64,000 nt of DNA from CAVQJU01 sp963729215 (GTDB taxonomy: Bacteria; Acidobacteriota; Vicinamibacteria; Vicinamibacterales; CAVVIG01). The DNA lies in assembly GCA_963729215.1 (NCBI GenBank), contig CAVSND010000030.1:189797-253796 (forward strand), given 5' to 3'. The notes below the pieces were generated by a model. The model ran no database searches. It was not told the origin of the DNA and was given only the letters and a program-made list of their open reading frames with translations. Below, in pieces: positions 1-9,594 of the stretch (within the stretch, counting starts at the first letter, position 1; every line of letters begins with the position of its first letter). The position numbers and the translations under genes are program-made.

Positions 1-906
1 TTGAAGCCCGGCACCCGCGAGCTGCTCGACAAGAGTCGCGAGTTCTTCGTGGACAAAGAGAACACCGTTTACCACATCGGGTTCCCGCACTCCTACCGCC
101 AGATTGGCAAGGAGCCAAACATGCAGATGTCCCTGTCCGCGGACGGCATGCGGGCGGATATCGACGTGGACTACCGATCGAGCAAGACCCCCGCGTCACT
201 TTTCAACGGACACCTCACCGCGGCCAACTCCGACGTGCGGGCCGGGGATAACCCGAAGCTCCACAACGCGCGCTGGTCGGGACTCATCCTGTGGTGGCAG
301 GACACGCTGGGCAAGCTGCAGGTTAACCTTCCCAAGCCGGTGGACCTCGCCAACACCGACCGCGCCATGGGACCGGCGACTCCCCTTCCTCCGGACCGGC
401 CGTCGGGCGCCTCGCCCGAGAAGCTCGAGGACGCTGCTCAGGAATTTCTCACCGACTGGCTGGTCCGGCGCCAGTACAATCAGGCGCTCGAGTTCCTCTC
501 GACGCAGGCCTATGCCTGCCTGAACCTGAGCGACGATGCGAGGAGCCAGGCCCTTGACGCGGCCGGTGCGCGCCGCGAGGCTCGCAAGCTGATGGAATAC
601 GCCGACGCGCGCCTTGGCCCTCGCCCGGATCTGACAAGCGCCATCGTCGCATTCAAGCCGCGTAATCCCGACCGCCCCGTCACGGACCACCCGTTCAAGA
701 AGGAATTCCTCCTCGGGCCTGTCCCGGCGGAAGAGGCGAGACAGTATCTGTGCAACCAGTCCGCCGTGCCTTCTGCCGGCACGCGCCCCGACTACTACGC
801 CGCCGTCTTCACGTTTCGAATCGATGGTGGCGGTACGCTCGGGTTGCTTTGGACCCGCGAAGGCGGCCGCTGGAAGATCGTGTCGTATCAGCCGCTCGTG
901 CCGTAG
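1..906 (+). CDS. Hypothetical protein, 5' end cut by window
   Basis: The frame is open from the first base, so the gene almost certainly begins upstream; the TTG at position 1 is unlikely to be the true start. About 301 residues are visible. I recognise no family. The N-terminal half is rich in charged residues and contains a Trp-rich stretch (LILWWQDTLG). The C-terminal half, after a Pro-rich linker near residue 130, looks like a small alpha/beta domain ending in TREGGRWKIVSYQPLV, the kind of ending seen in NTF2/SnoaL-like domains. That resemblance is only suggestive. The next gene is convergent, about 105 bp away. Confidence 0.6.
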   Translation: MKPGTRELLDKSREFFVDKENTVYHIGFPHSYRQIGKEPNMQMSLSADGMRADIDVDYRSSKTPASLFNGHLTAANSDVRAGDNPKLHNARWSGLILWWQDTLGKLQVNLPKPVDLANTDRAMGPATPLPPDRPSGASPEKLEDAAQEFLTDWLVRRQYNQALEFLSTQAYACLNLSDDARSQALDAAGARREARKLMEYADARLGPRPDLTSAIVAFKPRNPDRPVTDHPFKKEFLLGPVPAEEARQYLCNQSAVPSAGTRPDYYAAVFTFRIDGGGTLGLLWTREGGRWKIVSYQPLVP

Positions 907-1012
907 ACGAAAAACGTAGAATTCCGACGTATTTCTTCGTTCTACATCTGCGTTTCTACCTTCGGGGCGGGTCTTTCAGGCACCCTGCCAGGTCAACCAG
1001 GCAACCGTCTTG

Positions 1013-2956
1013 CTACTTGAGCCCGACGAAGTCTGGGGGCGGCCGCCGGTGCCGGGTGGCGGCCTCGTACGCGGCGGCAATACGGACGAGCAGCGCTTCC
1101 TGAAACGGCCGCGCGATGAAATCGACGCCGACCGGCAATTGCGCCGGGATCGGACCGACGAACTTCGTGCCGGAACCGTCGCGTTCGCGATCCCAGACCT
1201 CGGTGGTGAAACCGGCCGGCACCGTGATCGCCGGGAAACCCTGCTGGCCGATGACCGACCAGCCGATCGGCGGCCGGCCGTTGACCGCCGGCTCGCGCGG
1301 CGACGTGAGCTTGCGCGGCGGCACGGTTGACGTCGGCGAGACCAGCGCGTCGAGCCGCTGCTCCTCCATGCACTGCAGCAGCACGGTCTGCAGCGCAAAG
1401 CGGGTCTGCAGACGTGTCGAGGTGTCGAGGTCCAGGGCGCGCTCCGCCGCCTCGCGCGCCTGCCTGCGATCCGGGAAGTTCGGGTCGTTGTAGAAACGGG
1501 CCTTCGCGATGAGATCCGCGTTGCTCCGGATGTTCGCGTCGCCGCGCTCGAGCAGGTAACGGTTGATCGTGTATTTGCCTTCGCCCTGGGTGCCGAACGT
1601 ATTCAGGCTTCGCAGCGAGAACCCCGCCGGGACGTGCGCCGGATTGAGTTTCATGTCGAGCAGCGTACCGATCTGATCGCCGGCCGGGCGGCCGCTTGCG
1701 TCGACCGGAAACAACTGCCGGAACTGGGCCGCGAACGACGAATTCAACAGCTCGGGCCCGTACTTCGCGAGACAGCCCTGGAACAGCGCGCCTTCCGGTC
1801 CGGGATCCACAACCGTGGCGCCGAGCGTACGGAGTTGATCGACTGCCCGTTCGGCGAGCGCGATGCTTTGTTCGTCCGCCTTCGAAAACAGCGCCTTGTT
1901 CATGTACTCGCGGATGACGCCGATGCGGAGGCCGTCGAGGCGGGGCCTCCCCGCCGCCGCCGCATACCCGCCGACAGGTTTCCGGCCGACGCTGAAGACC
2001 GTCAGCTCGTCCTTCGGGTCGTAGCCGGCGATCACATCCAGGATTTTCGCCGCGTCCCGGACCGTGCGGCAGATCGGACCGGTTCGCATGTTGAGCCCCG
2101 ACCCCATCATGCCGTCGTGGCTGACCAGCTCCACGGTCGGCGCGATGCCGACGAGGCTGTTCACCGAGGCCGGCCAGCGAATCGACACGACGGTCTCTTC
2201 GCCGATCGCGCAGGTCACCAGGTTCGCGGCGACCGAGGACGCCGAGCCCGCGCTCGACATCCCCGGCTCCCGTTCGGTGTCGTAGGGATTGCAGAAGGTG
2301 CCGCCGAACGAGCTCCGGGCGCCGTCCACGGCGTACTCGGCGAGGTTGGCCTTGGCCAGGATGATCGCCCCGGCCTCACGCAGCCGCTTCACGAACGTCG
2401 CATCGTCGGGCGGGCGATCGTTCGCGTAGTCCACGTCGCCGCCCGATGTCGTGCGCATGTCGACCGTGTCGTACTGATCCTTGATGGCGAGCACGACGCC
2501 GTGCAGCGGGCCGGCGAGCCGGCCGGTGCGGGCGAACTGTGCGTCCTGCGCGGCCGCGACCTCGAGCGCATCAGGCATACCAGCCGCGGCGTCCGCCGGG
2601 TCGGTCAGGCTGCGCGCCTTGCGCGCGTCGAAGCCCCATTTTGTGCGCGCCGCTGGACGAAGGTTGAGGGTCGAGAGCGCGTTGATCTGGCGCGCGTGCG
2701 CGATCGTGGTGATTGGACCGAGAATCCCCTGCGGCTCGTTGACGCAGGTGCCGTTGTAGGCCTTGATCCGCCGGAGGTACAACTCGACAAGGCCGACGGT
2801 GGTCACCCGTTTCTCCCGCAGCGCGCGCTGGATGTCGGAGATGGTGGCCTCTTCGACGGTGAATGTCGCGCGGCCCGTCTGCGCGAACGCCTTCCCTCCG
2901 GCCGCCGCCATCGCGAGCAACAGCCACACACACGTCAGCCTGGTCCGTCGAGTCAT
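1013..2956 (-). CDS. Secreted amidase-signature family hydrolase
   Basis: This 647-residue protein belongs to the amidase signature (AS) family, which hydrolyses C-N amide bonds with a Ser-cisSer-Lys triad. The candidate triad is visible: Lys159 in LAIKDQYD, the Ser pair 234-235 in GMSSAGS, and nucleophile Ser258 in VVSIRWPAS. The loop before Ser258 reads EETVVSIR rather than the usual GGSIR, so the oxyanion region is somewhat divergent. Residues 1-26 look like a Sec signal peptide ending KAFA-Q, so the enzyme is probably exported and is not the GatA subunit. The substrate cannot be predicted. The next gene upstream, 25 bp away, is on the same strand. Confidence 0.9.
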   Translation of the reverse strand: MTRRTRLTCVWLLLAMAAAGGKAFAQTGRATFTVEEATISDIQRALREKRVTTVGLVELYLRRIKAYNGTCVNEPQGILGPITTIAHARQINALSTLNLRPAARTKWGFDARKARSLTDPADAAAGMPDALEVAAAQDAQFARTGRLAGPLHGVVLAIKDQYDTVDMRTTSGGDVDYANDRPPDDATFVKRLREAGAIILAKANLAEYAVDGARSSFGGTFCNPYDTEREPGMSSAGSASSVAANLVTCAIGEETVVSIRWPASVNSLVGIAPTVELVSHDGMMGSGLNMRTGPICRTVRDAAKILDVIAGYDPKDELTVFSVGRKPVGGYAAAAGRPRLDGLRIGVIREYMNKALFSKADEQSIALAERAVDQLRTLGATVVDPGPEGALFQGCLAKYGPELLNSSFAAQFRQLFPVDASGRPAGDQIGTLLDMKLNPAHVPAGFSLRSLNTFGTQGEGKYTINRYLLERGDANIRSNADLIAKARFYNDPNFPDRRQAREAAERALDLDTSTRLQTRFALQTVLLQCMEEQRLDALVSPTSTVPPRKLTSPREPAVNGRPPIGWSVIGQQGFPAITVPAGFTTEVWDRERDGSGTKFVGPIPAQLPVGVDFIARPFQEALLVRIAAAYEAATRHRRPPPDFVGLK

Positions 2957-2981
2957 CAGACAATCCCTCCACGCCGTCGCA

Positions 2982-4301
2982 TCAGCCCGTCAGCGCCACG
3001 AGCCGGCCCGAACCGCGCAGGTAGTCGAGCAGAAACGCGGTCGGCGGCGCGGGCATGAGTGTCTCCAGTGTCACGAGGCCGCGACCCTGGTGCCAGTGTT
3101 CAGCCGTGCCGGGCAGGTCTTCGAGCGCGGAGCGGAAAGCCTCGTACGACATCGGCGCGACATACGCTTTGACGCCGACGGACAGCAACCTTCCGATGCC
3201 TTCCAGCAGGTTTCCAGGCAGATCCCGATAAAACGATTCATCCAGCGTCTTGACGATGGTTGCGACCGTGAGGATGAACCGCAAAGGTTCGACGGAGTGC
3301 CGCCGAAAGTAGCGGCTCAGCAAGTACGTCTCGGGGAAATCAGTGACGACTACGGTTCCCCGCGGCGCCAGTTGCTCGATGCAGGCCAGCATCTCGGGAA
3401 TGCCGGGATATTCGGGGCGGGTTGCATGACGTACCGTCAGCTCGAGCACGGCCGCCGGCGGCTTCGGCGAGTCGATCGTTTCGGCGCGCAGCCGGTCCTG
3501 CGCGGCTTCAAACAGCGCGGGCTCGAAATATTCGGGAGCGCTGAAGCTCCCCCGCATCACCAGGAGAGGACGTTTGCGGAGCAGGTTCGAGGGTTCCACG
3601 ACCGCGGGTTGCCGGTCGAAGACGATGGCATGGGCCATCTTGCGGCGCAGCAGCTCGAGGCACCAGACGCGACCGTCCTGTGACGCGAACGACGGGCCGC
3701 TCAGTTCGACGACGTCGATTTCGATGCGCTCGACCGAGAGGCCGTCGAACAGGCCAGCCAGGAACGTTGGTGCGTCAGCGCACTGATGAAACGCGGCGTA
3801 CACCAGGTTGACGCCGAGGATGCCGACGGCCCGTTGCTGCATCTGCACGGTCGAATCGCAAAGATTGATGTGGAGGAGCAGCTGGCTGGGTTCGGCACCG
3901 GGCTGCGCCTGGAACCGCATGCCGATCCAGCCATGCTGATCGTTGGTGCCGTGATAATTGCGGGCCGCGACCGTATCCGCGAGGACGAAGAAGCGCGTCG
4001 TCTCCCCGCGAACCGGCCGCAGCCGGTCCCGAACCAGCGAGTACTCGTGGTCGAGCATCGCAAGGAGCCGCTCTTTCGAGACGTACCGGGTGCCGGCGCC
4101 GTAGATTTCGTCGCTGACCGTCTTGTCGTAGGCCGAGATCGTCTTGGCGACCGTGCCCGAGGCCGCGCCGACGCTGAGGAACCAGCGCGCGATTTCCTGG
4201 CCCGCGCCGATCTCCGCAAAGGTGCCGAAGACGGAAGGATCCAGGTTCAGCGACAGCGCCTTGCCGTGCGCGTCGCGAGGGGTCGATCGGGAAAGCGTCA
4301 T
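2982..4301 (-). CDS. Conserved protein of unknown function, about 440 residues
   Basis: A long intact protein whose N-terminus contains the motif GTFAEIGAGQEIARWF followed by AKTISAYDKTVSD. I recognise this as a recurring family in several phyla whose database names are inconsistent, so no function is assigned. There is no signal peptide or transmembrane segment, so it is probably cytoplasmic. I chose the ATG at 4301 because the conserved block begins soon after it. The alternative GTG at 4328 overlaps a TTATAC sequence (4321-4326) that could be the -10 element. A same-strand amidase gene follows 25 bp downstream. Confidence 0.8.
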   Translation of the reverse strand: MTLSRSTPRDAHGKALSLNLDPSVFGTFAEIGAGQEIARWFLSVGAASGTVAKTISAYDKTVSDEIYGAGTRYVSKERLLAMLDHEYSLVRDRLRPVRGETTRFFVLADTVAARNYHGTNDQHGWIGMRFQAQPGAEPSQLLLHINLCDSTVQMQQRAVGILGVNLVYAAFHQCADAPTFLAGLFDGLSVERIEIDVVELSGPSFASQDGRVWCLELLRRKMAHAIVFDRQPAVVEPSNLLRKRPLLVMRGSFSAPEYFEPALFEAAQDRLRAETIDSPKPPAAVLELTVRHATRPEYPGIPEMLACIEQLAPRGTVVVTDFPETYLLSRYFRRHSVEPLRFILTVATIVKTLDESFYRDLPGNLLEGIGRLLSVGVKAYVAPMSYEAFRSALEDLPGTAEHWHQGRGLVTLETLMPAPPTAFLLDYLRGSGRLVALTG

Positions 4302-4475
4302 CGTTTCAGGCGAACGCAGGTATAACACGCCGGCGCGGAACTGTGCAGAAAGGCTGAGCCGTCGTCCTGTCGCAGCCGGAGGACAGCCCGGGGGTCGCCT
4401 GCAAAAACAGGCCGGAATTCGCGTAAAATGGTTGGCATTCCCCTCGCACTAAAGGGCCAGCGGATGGAGGCCGTC

Positions 4476-4874
4476 ATGAAACGTATGCTGCTCCGAGTCG
4501 CCGGTCTGATGGTCGTGTTCGGCGCGTTGAGTGTCGCCACGGCGCAGGCCCAATCGCATTTCTCAGTCCACGTCGGCGTCGGCGTGCCGGTCGGCCCGGT
4601 TGTCGTGGCTCCGCGCGTGGCAGTCGGCGCCGCCTATCCCTATCCCGGCCTATCCCTATCCGGCGTATCCGGCGTACTACGGGCCCGCGCCGTATCCCGG
4701 TTATGCGTGGCAGCCTGGCTATTACGTCGGCTACCAGTGGTACCCGGGCGCGTGGGTTCCGCATGGGCATGGTTATGGCTACGGTTATGGTTACGCCGCG
4801 CCGCATTACCACGGCGGCTACGGCACTACGGGTACGGACACAGCCACGGCCACGGCTCCCACGGGCACCACTGA
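4476..4874 (+). CDS. Secreted Gly/Tyr/Pro/His-rich protein, twice frameshifted
   Basis: An ATG at 4476 follows a strong GGAGG at 4466-4470. It opens a signal peptide (MKRMLLRVAGLMVVFGALS... ending AQAQ), then a mature region SHFSVHVGVGVPVGPVVVAP. Near 4645 the sensible frame jumps by one base into a tyrosine/proline-rich stretch (repeats such as YPYPAYPAYYGPAPYPGY, then HGHGYGYGYGY). Near 4825 it jumps back to the original frame to finish with HYGYGHSHGHGSHGHH. The two shifts compensate each other. The underlying DNA is a run of near-tandem TATCC/CGTATCC units, prone to slippage or miscall. The role is unknown; such low-complexity proteins are often envelope-associated. Confidence 0.6.
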   Translation: MKRMLLRVAGLMVVFGALSVATAQAQSHFSVHVGVGVPVGPVVVAPRVAVGAAYPYPGLSLSGVSGVLRARAVSRLCVAAWLLRRLPVVPGRVGSAWAWLWLRLWLRRAALPRRLRHYGYGHSHGHGSHGHH

Positions 4875-4916
4875 ACGCACCGCGCCAAGCCTGAGCGCCG
4901 CGAGAACGAAAAGGTA

Positions 4917-5183
4917 ATGGTTCGAACAGTTCTTGCGGCGGCACTCCTCGCCGGCGCGCCGGCGCTGGCGCGCGCGCAATCCGCATCGGCGCCGCTCATC
5001 GTCACGGCGACCGTCGTCTCCACCTGCAGAGTGGACGTTCCGCGATCGGCGGAGGCCTCGACCTTCGCGACCATGCCGATGGCGGTGACCTGCGCGAAAG
5101 GCGGCGTCACGCCGCGCGTGCAGCGTCCGATCGCGCCGCGCCGCAGCGAAGTCCGCGACGCGGTCCTGATGATCGATTTCTAA
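4917..5183 (+). CDS. Short spore-coat-U-like secreted protein
   Basis: An 88-residue protein with a clear signal peptide (cleavage near ARAQS). The short mature part LIVTATVVSTCRVDVP matches the beginning of spore coat protein U (SCPU) pilus subunits. It then truncates to a terminal strand DAVLMIDF. Full SCPU subunits are about 160 residues, so most of the domain is missing. It could be a minimal donor-strand-like peptide, a remnant or a deleted copy. It sits convergent to, and 5 bp from the end of, the chaperone-usher operon that encodes full-length relatives, which supports a connection with the pilus. Confidence 0.5.
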   Translation: MVRTVLAAALLAGAPALARAQSASAPLIVTATVVSTCRVDVPRSAEASTFATMPMAVTCAKGGVTPRVQRPIAPRRSEVRDAVLMIDF

Positions 5184-5188
5184 GCGAA

Positions 5189-5718
5189 TCAGAAGAGGAC
5201 CCGGACGGTCAGGGCGTCGATGTATTGTCCCGGCGCCGGCGACGGCGTCTGCCTTCCGGGAATCCGTCCATACGCCGGTACGATCACGGGCGTACCATTC
5301 GGCGGATTGTTCTCATAGTACACATCCGTGCCAATGCACCCTGGCCCCATATCGTTTGGCGAGTCGCGTCGAGGTAGATGTTGTAGTCAAGGAAATCCAA
5401 GCCGGTGCCCGCCGACATCCTGCGGGGGGAGAACTGGTTCGCCTGGCCAGTCGTCATTTCAATGCGAATTTTTTTCGCTTGGTTGTCGCACGTATAGATG
5501 ACCTGGGCCACGGCGTCGAGGTTTGCGCTGGCCTCTGGATCGAAGTTGCCAAAGCTCAACGGCCGCGTTTCAATCGTGCAGCTTGCTCCCCCGGGGGCTC
5601 TTGCTGCCGGCGGGCCGGCCAACAACCCGCGCGGAAACTGCGCCTCGGCGCCCGACCGCGCGCCGACCAGCAGGACCGTTGCCATCATCGCGACGAACAG
5701 CAATCGAAACGGCGTCAT
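5189..5718 (-). CDS. SCPU-domain pilus subunit (probable tip), frameshifted
   Basis: The ATG at 5718 overlaps the usher stop as ATGA and is preceded by GGAGGAG. A signal peptide (MTPFRLLFVAMMATVLLVG, cleavage near AEAQ) is followed by an SCPU domain: CTIETRPLSFGNFD, VIYTCDN, MSAGTGLDFLDYNIYLD, ATRQTIWG. After GQG, at about 5340, one base appears to be missing. In the next frame the family C-terminus resumes: CIGTDVYYENNPPNG, YGRIPGRQ, PGQYIDALTVRVLF, then TGA at 5189. Position after the usher suggests a CsuE-like tip adhesin. That assignment is inferred from gene order in archaic chaperone-usher operons. Confidence 0.75.
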
Positions 5719-8125
5719 TGCGGCTCCTCCACGCACGTCACCACGCCGGCATCCGTCATTGACGGCGCCTTGTCCGGCATGTGAATCGTCGCCCGGCACG
5801 TGCGACCGCTCCAACTGGCGACGCCCGGATGATCGCCGGGCGGCAGATTTTCGAAATAGAACTCGCCGTTGGCGTTCAGCGGCGAACTGAACTCGGTGGC
5901 GCCTGCGGTCACCAGCAGCGTGCCGTATGCCGGCGGCTTGCCGGCGACGTCGAGGCGGCCGGTCAATGCATGGATGACGTTGGCTTCGAAGACCACGACG
6001 GCTCCTCCTCGATACGGCACCGCGATGTCCTGCGATATCGCGCCCAGGTTCACGTCTACCGGAAGATCATCCTGCACGATCCCGATCGGGCTCGACAGGT
6101 ACGAACGCAGGTCGGGGACGAACAGCGATCCGCGCCTTCCCGTGCGTCCCTGCGGCTGATTGTTCGCGAGCACGCGCACGCCCGGTGAGTCCGGCACCTT
6201 CACGAGCGCAAACCCGTCGTCCACCGGCCGCGACAGCAACACTTCGCCGCCGATGGCGACGATGCTGCCGGCGAGGTTGAGGGTGGCGACCGTTTCGTCA
6301 CCTTGCGCACCGTCGACGCGCACGCCGACGATGCCGCGCCGGCCTTGCGCTTCGAAGATTCCCGTCGTCCGGTACGGCTCCTGGGCGTCGGCGTCGATGC
6401 GGAACCCGAAGCCTGGCCCCAGCGGCAACGATCGCTGGAGGTTGACGGACGTCAACGCCTCACCCTCCGCATCGACCGTCGTCACCGCGCTGGCGACGGT
6501 GCGCCAGCCGAGCGCAACGGTCAGCGAGGCAAAGCCCTCCCACGCGACTGGCGATCCCGCCCTGTCGGTGCGGGTCGCGTTCAACGACAACTGTGCGCGT
6601 GGCGCGACGTTCAGGGTGTAGCTCAGTCGCAACAGTTTATCGTGCTGGGTCGCGAGCGCATCCTGCAGGCTCCTTTTCACCGAGTCGGGGAGACGCCCGA
6701 TGATATCCGGATCGATTTGTGAGATGCGCGCGGTGAGCGCCTCCGGACCGCCCAGCGTCCCGCCGACGGTGAGCGAACCCAACGGGCCAAGCGCAACGCC
6801 GACCGACGCGTCGGCGGTCACCTGCTTCTGGTCGGCCGGTGTCAGGAAAAGGTTCTGGAACTTCGGCCCGATCCACGTCGCGCGCATGTCGGCGCTGACC
6901 CAGGTCGAGAGGAAGGAGTAGACGCCGGTCGCGGCATAGCCCTGTACCCAGGATCCCCTGACGAGGCTTCGAGTTGCTGAACTATTGCTCGGCACGGCTG
7001 GCCAGTGCTTCGGCGCCAAACGTTCCCAGCCGCCAGAGCCTGGCGTTGAACCCGGCGCCGCCCATCGCGAGGTCTTTTGCGCCTTCGGCCTGGAAGCCGA
7101 TCGTGAACCAATCGGTGAGGCCGATGTTGTGGACCGCCGTGCCCATCGCGCGCCCGTACTCGACCTTGGTGCCGTTCAACGTTCGTTCCAGCCCCGCGAC
7201 ATACGAATAGTCCTGCTCGCCGCCTTTTCAACAACCGCGTCGAGAGGTAAAAGCCAAGGTTGATCGACTGCTCGCGGCCGAAGGCATCGCGAATGATCAC
7301 CTGAGCGTTCCCGAGGCCGGTTTCGAGCGGCAGATCGTTCAGCGTGAATTGTCCGGGCGGCAACCGCACCGACGAGACGAGGCGGCCGTCGACGTACACG
7401 TCCGCCGTCGACGGCGTGCGCACGGCGCCCCTGATCTGCGGCGAAGGATAGATGGCGTAGTACGGATCGAGGTCCTGCTGCGTCGAGAGACTGAAACCGC
7501 CGACCACGGGCGAACTGCCGAGCGTCGTCGATCGCCCGATCGTGTCGCCGAACACCCAGCGGCGCCGGCTGCGAACCTGATCAACCGTCAGGCCGGTCAA
7601 TCCCCGCGTGACCGCGCCGGTGTCGTCGACGCTGGCGGCGGTCTGGAACAGCGCACCGAAGAGATGCGCGCCGAATTCGCCGTAACCGGCGGTCTTGTCG
7701 TTGGTCGACCAGTTCGCGGAATAGTTCAGGAAGACGGCGTTGTTCGAGCTGACCTTCCATCCGGGCGGGCGCGGGTTGGAGATCGCAAGCTCGGTCGCGC
7801 TCAACAGCGCCGGATCCGCGGAGATGAGCAGGCGAATCTCCGCTTCGTCGAGGGTGAACGTGATTTGGGGCGCGAGCGAGGCGAGCGACACGCGCATGAT
7901 GGTGTCCGGCGCGAACACTTGCCGCCGGCCGGCCGGCACCTTCAGCACGCCGGCGGCGACGAGGACCGCTGGATCGATCCACGGTCCGTCGGCGGTCAGC
8001 AGGATCTCGACGTCGCCCTTCGGTTCGTCGTTGATCACGAGGGCCCAGATCGAGCGCTCCTGCGCGGAAGCCGGCGCGGCGACGAGCAGCGCCGCGGCGA
8101 CAATCGTCGCTAGGGAGCAGCGCAC
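5715..8125 (-). CDS. Outer-membrane usher of chaperone-usher pilus, two frameshifts
   Basis: A reconstructed protein of about 800 residues. It has a signal sequence (ATIVAAALLVAAPASAQ), N-terminal usher domain, and a beta-barrel middle including PRPPGWKVSSNNAVFLNYS, STTLGSSPVVGG and GAVRTPSTADVYVDGR. The frame breaks near 7225, where an extra base in an A-run (minus strand) separates STRLLK from GGEQDYSYVAGLERTL. It breaks again near 6980, between ASRAEQ and SSATRSLVRGSWVQGY. The C-terminal part carries the plug-distal usher domains (GRTGRRGSLFVPDL, GGAVVVFEANVIHALTGRL). I took the GTG at 8125, which overlaps the chaperone stop. It secretes and assembles the adjacent subunits. Confidence 0.8.
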
Positions 8126-8860
8126 GCAGCCGGCGACACCTGGCTTGCGCCCTTGAGCGACCTGTTGTGCCCGAACACTTCCACGTCGACCTTGGTCGTC
8201 GATCGGCATTCCGTGGCGGTCATCGGGACTTCAAAGATGCGCGTCGCGCCTGGCAGCACGTACCAACCAGGTCCATACTTCGTGAACGTGGAAGCAGCCG
8301 ATGGACCAGTGCCAGTGACTGAGAGTCTATCGACGCTGATGTGCAGGTTGCCGGTGTTGCGAACACGCGTCAGCACCTTGCCGTTCTCGACCGAGACGCC
8401 ATCGATCACTGCGGTCCGCAAAGGCTTCGCCGGCCGGACGAACACCGGGATGCCAATCTTGGTGCGCAGGGCCACCGCGTTGGCCGCCGGCGCCGACTGA
8501 TCCGGGAGCTCCTCGACGAACAGGCGAAACGATTGTTCGACGTCACGGGCCGTGCCGGCGTTGATGCCGATACGGACGTTGCGCGACGCGCCGGCCGGCG
8601 AGCTCGACCAGCTTGGGAAAAAACGTCACGTCAGCCGACGGGTTCAGCGTCATCTGGCCGTGCTCGTCTTCGGACCAGCTGACGAGCGTGATTTCGAATC
8701 GCAGCGGCACCTTCCCGCGATTGCGCACCGTGACGAGCGCGCTGGTCGCCGACGCCGAGAGGTTGACTTCCGTCGGCGTGACGGTGAAGTTGGACGCGAT
8801 CGCCGCATGGGGCGCAAGCAGCAGCGCCACGATGGCTACGGAGATGAGGTGAAGTCGCAC
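8110..8860 (-). CDS. Periplasmic pilus chaperone, frameshifted
   Basis: A GTG start at 8860 begins a signal peptide (HLISVAIVALLLAPHAAIA) and the first immunoglobulin-like domain of a PapD/CsuC-type chaperone (TVTPTEVNLSASATSALVTVRNRG, RFEITLVSW). At about 8600, in a GGCCGGCGCG tract, the frame shifts. The rest continues one frame over as SRNVRIGINAG, FRLFVEELPDQ, IGIPVFVRPAKP and the second domain ending SLKGASQ. The FRLFVEELP and GIPVFV strands are typical of the family. It would hold SCPU subunits in the periplasm and deliver them to the usher encoded immediately downstream. Confidence 0.8.
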
Positions 8861-8873
8861 AGTCCCCGTCCTA

Positions 8874-9377
8874 TTAGAAATTCACCGTCGCCACGACGGT
8901 ATCGGTGTAGGCGCCGACCGCGGCGGTTTGGTTTTGAGGCACGCGTCCGTAGACGGTGAAGTTCTGCGGGTTCTGGTTCACCGCCGCAGGGACATCGAGG
9001 GCGTCGGCGGCGGTATTGCCCCAGACGATGGCGTGTGCGGCGTCCTTGTAGAGTTCGTACGTCAGATACTCGGTCGCGGTCCCGGCCATCCGGCGCGTGG
9101 TGCCCTGGGCGTTGCCGCCGGCGTTCAAGCCCACCTTGGCTGGCGCCCCCTTTGTGCAGGTGACAATGACGGTGCCGGTGCCATCGAGCGGCGCCGTGGC
9201 GTTGGCGGTCACCGAGTCGTAGGCGCCGAAGGCCACCGGCGCGGTTGCAATGGTGCAGTTCTTCGAGACGGTGGCGCTGACCGAGAGGCTCGCCGTTGCG
9301 CTCTGGCCGCTGAGCCTGCTTTCCGCCGCGACCGAGACGACGGCGAAACTGGCGAGAACGATCACAATCCGACGCAT
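8874..9377 (-). CDS. Spore coat protein U-domain major pilus subunit
   Basis: An intact 167-residue subunit. The ATG at 9377 follows GGAGG. The signal peptide ends near AAESRLSGQS. The SCPU fold is clear: TASLSVSATVSKNCTIATAPVAFGAYD, MAGTATEYLTYELYKD, VWGNT, and the terminal strand AYTDTVVATVNF. It is the first gene of the four-gene operon subunit-chaperone-usher-tip, the order of CsuA/B-type archaic pili, which make thin adhesive fibres. It is the only gene of the operon without a visible frameshift. Confidence 0.85.
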   Translation of the reverse strand: MRRIVIVLASFAVVSVAAESRLSGQSATASLSVSATVSKNCTIATAPVAFGAYDSVTANATAPLDGTGTVIVTCTKGAPAKVGLNAGGNAQGTTRRMAGTATEYLTYELYKDAAHAIVWGNTAADALDVPAAVNQNPQNFTVYGRVPQNQTAAVGAYTDTVVATVNF

Positions 9378-9594
9378 ACGAACCTCCGAGTGTCCCCGGC
9401 CGGCCTGCGGGCGGGTGTTGGCTGAGAGCGCGCTACTCGAAGTCGGGCTACTGCAAGACAGTTGACAGGCGCCGGCGCCTATTTCCGGCCATTTTTTGAA
9501 CGAAATCGCCGGGACGCACCCCGCCGCCTCCCAAATTTCGGAGGCAGCCACGATCCGCCCCCGGGTCGGCCTGGTCCCCCTTCCACGATGACGT

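Noticed and set aside
1634..3058. Long plus-strand open frame opposite the amidase
   Set aside because: Arg/Asp-rich antisense reading of a conserved gene; typical GC-rich shadow with no domain features. The same applies to the long antisense frames at 44961-46751, 56306-57643 and 57848-59488.
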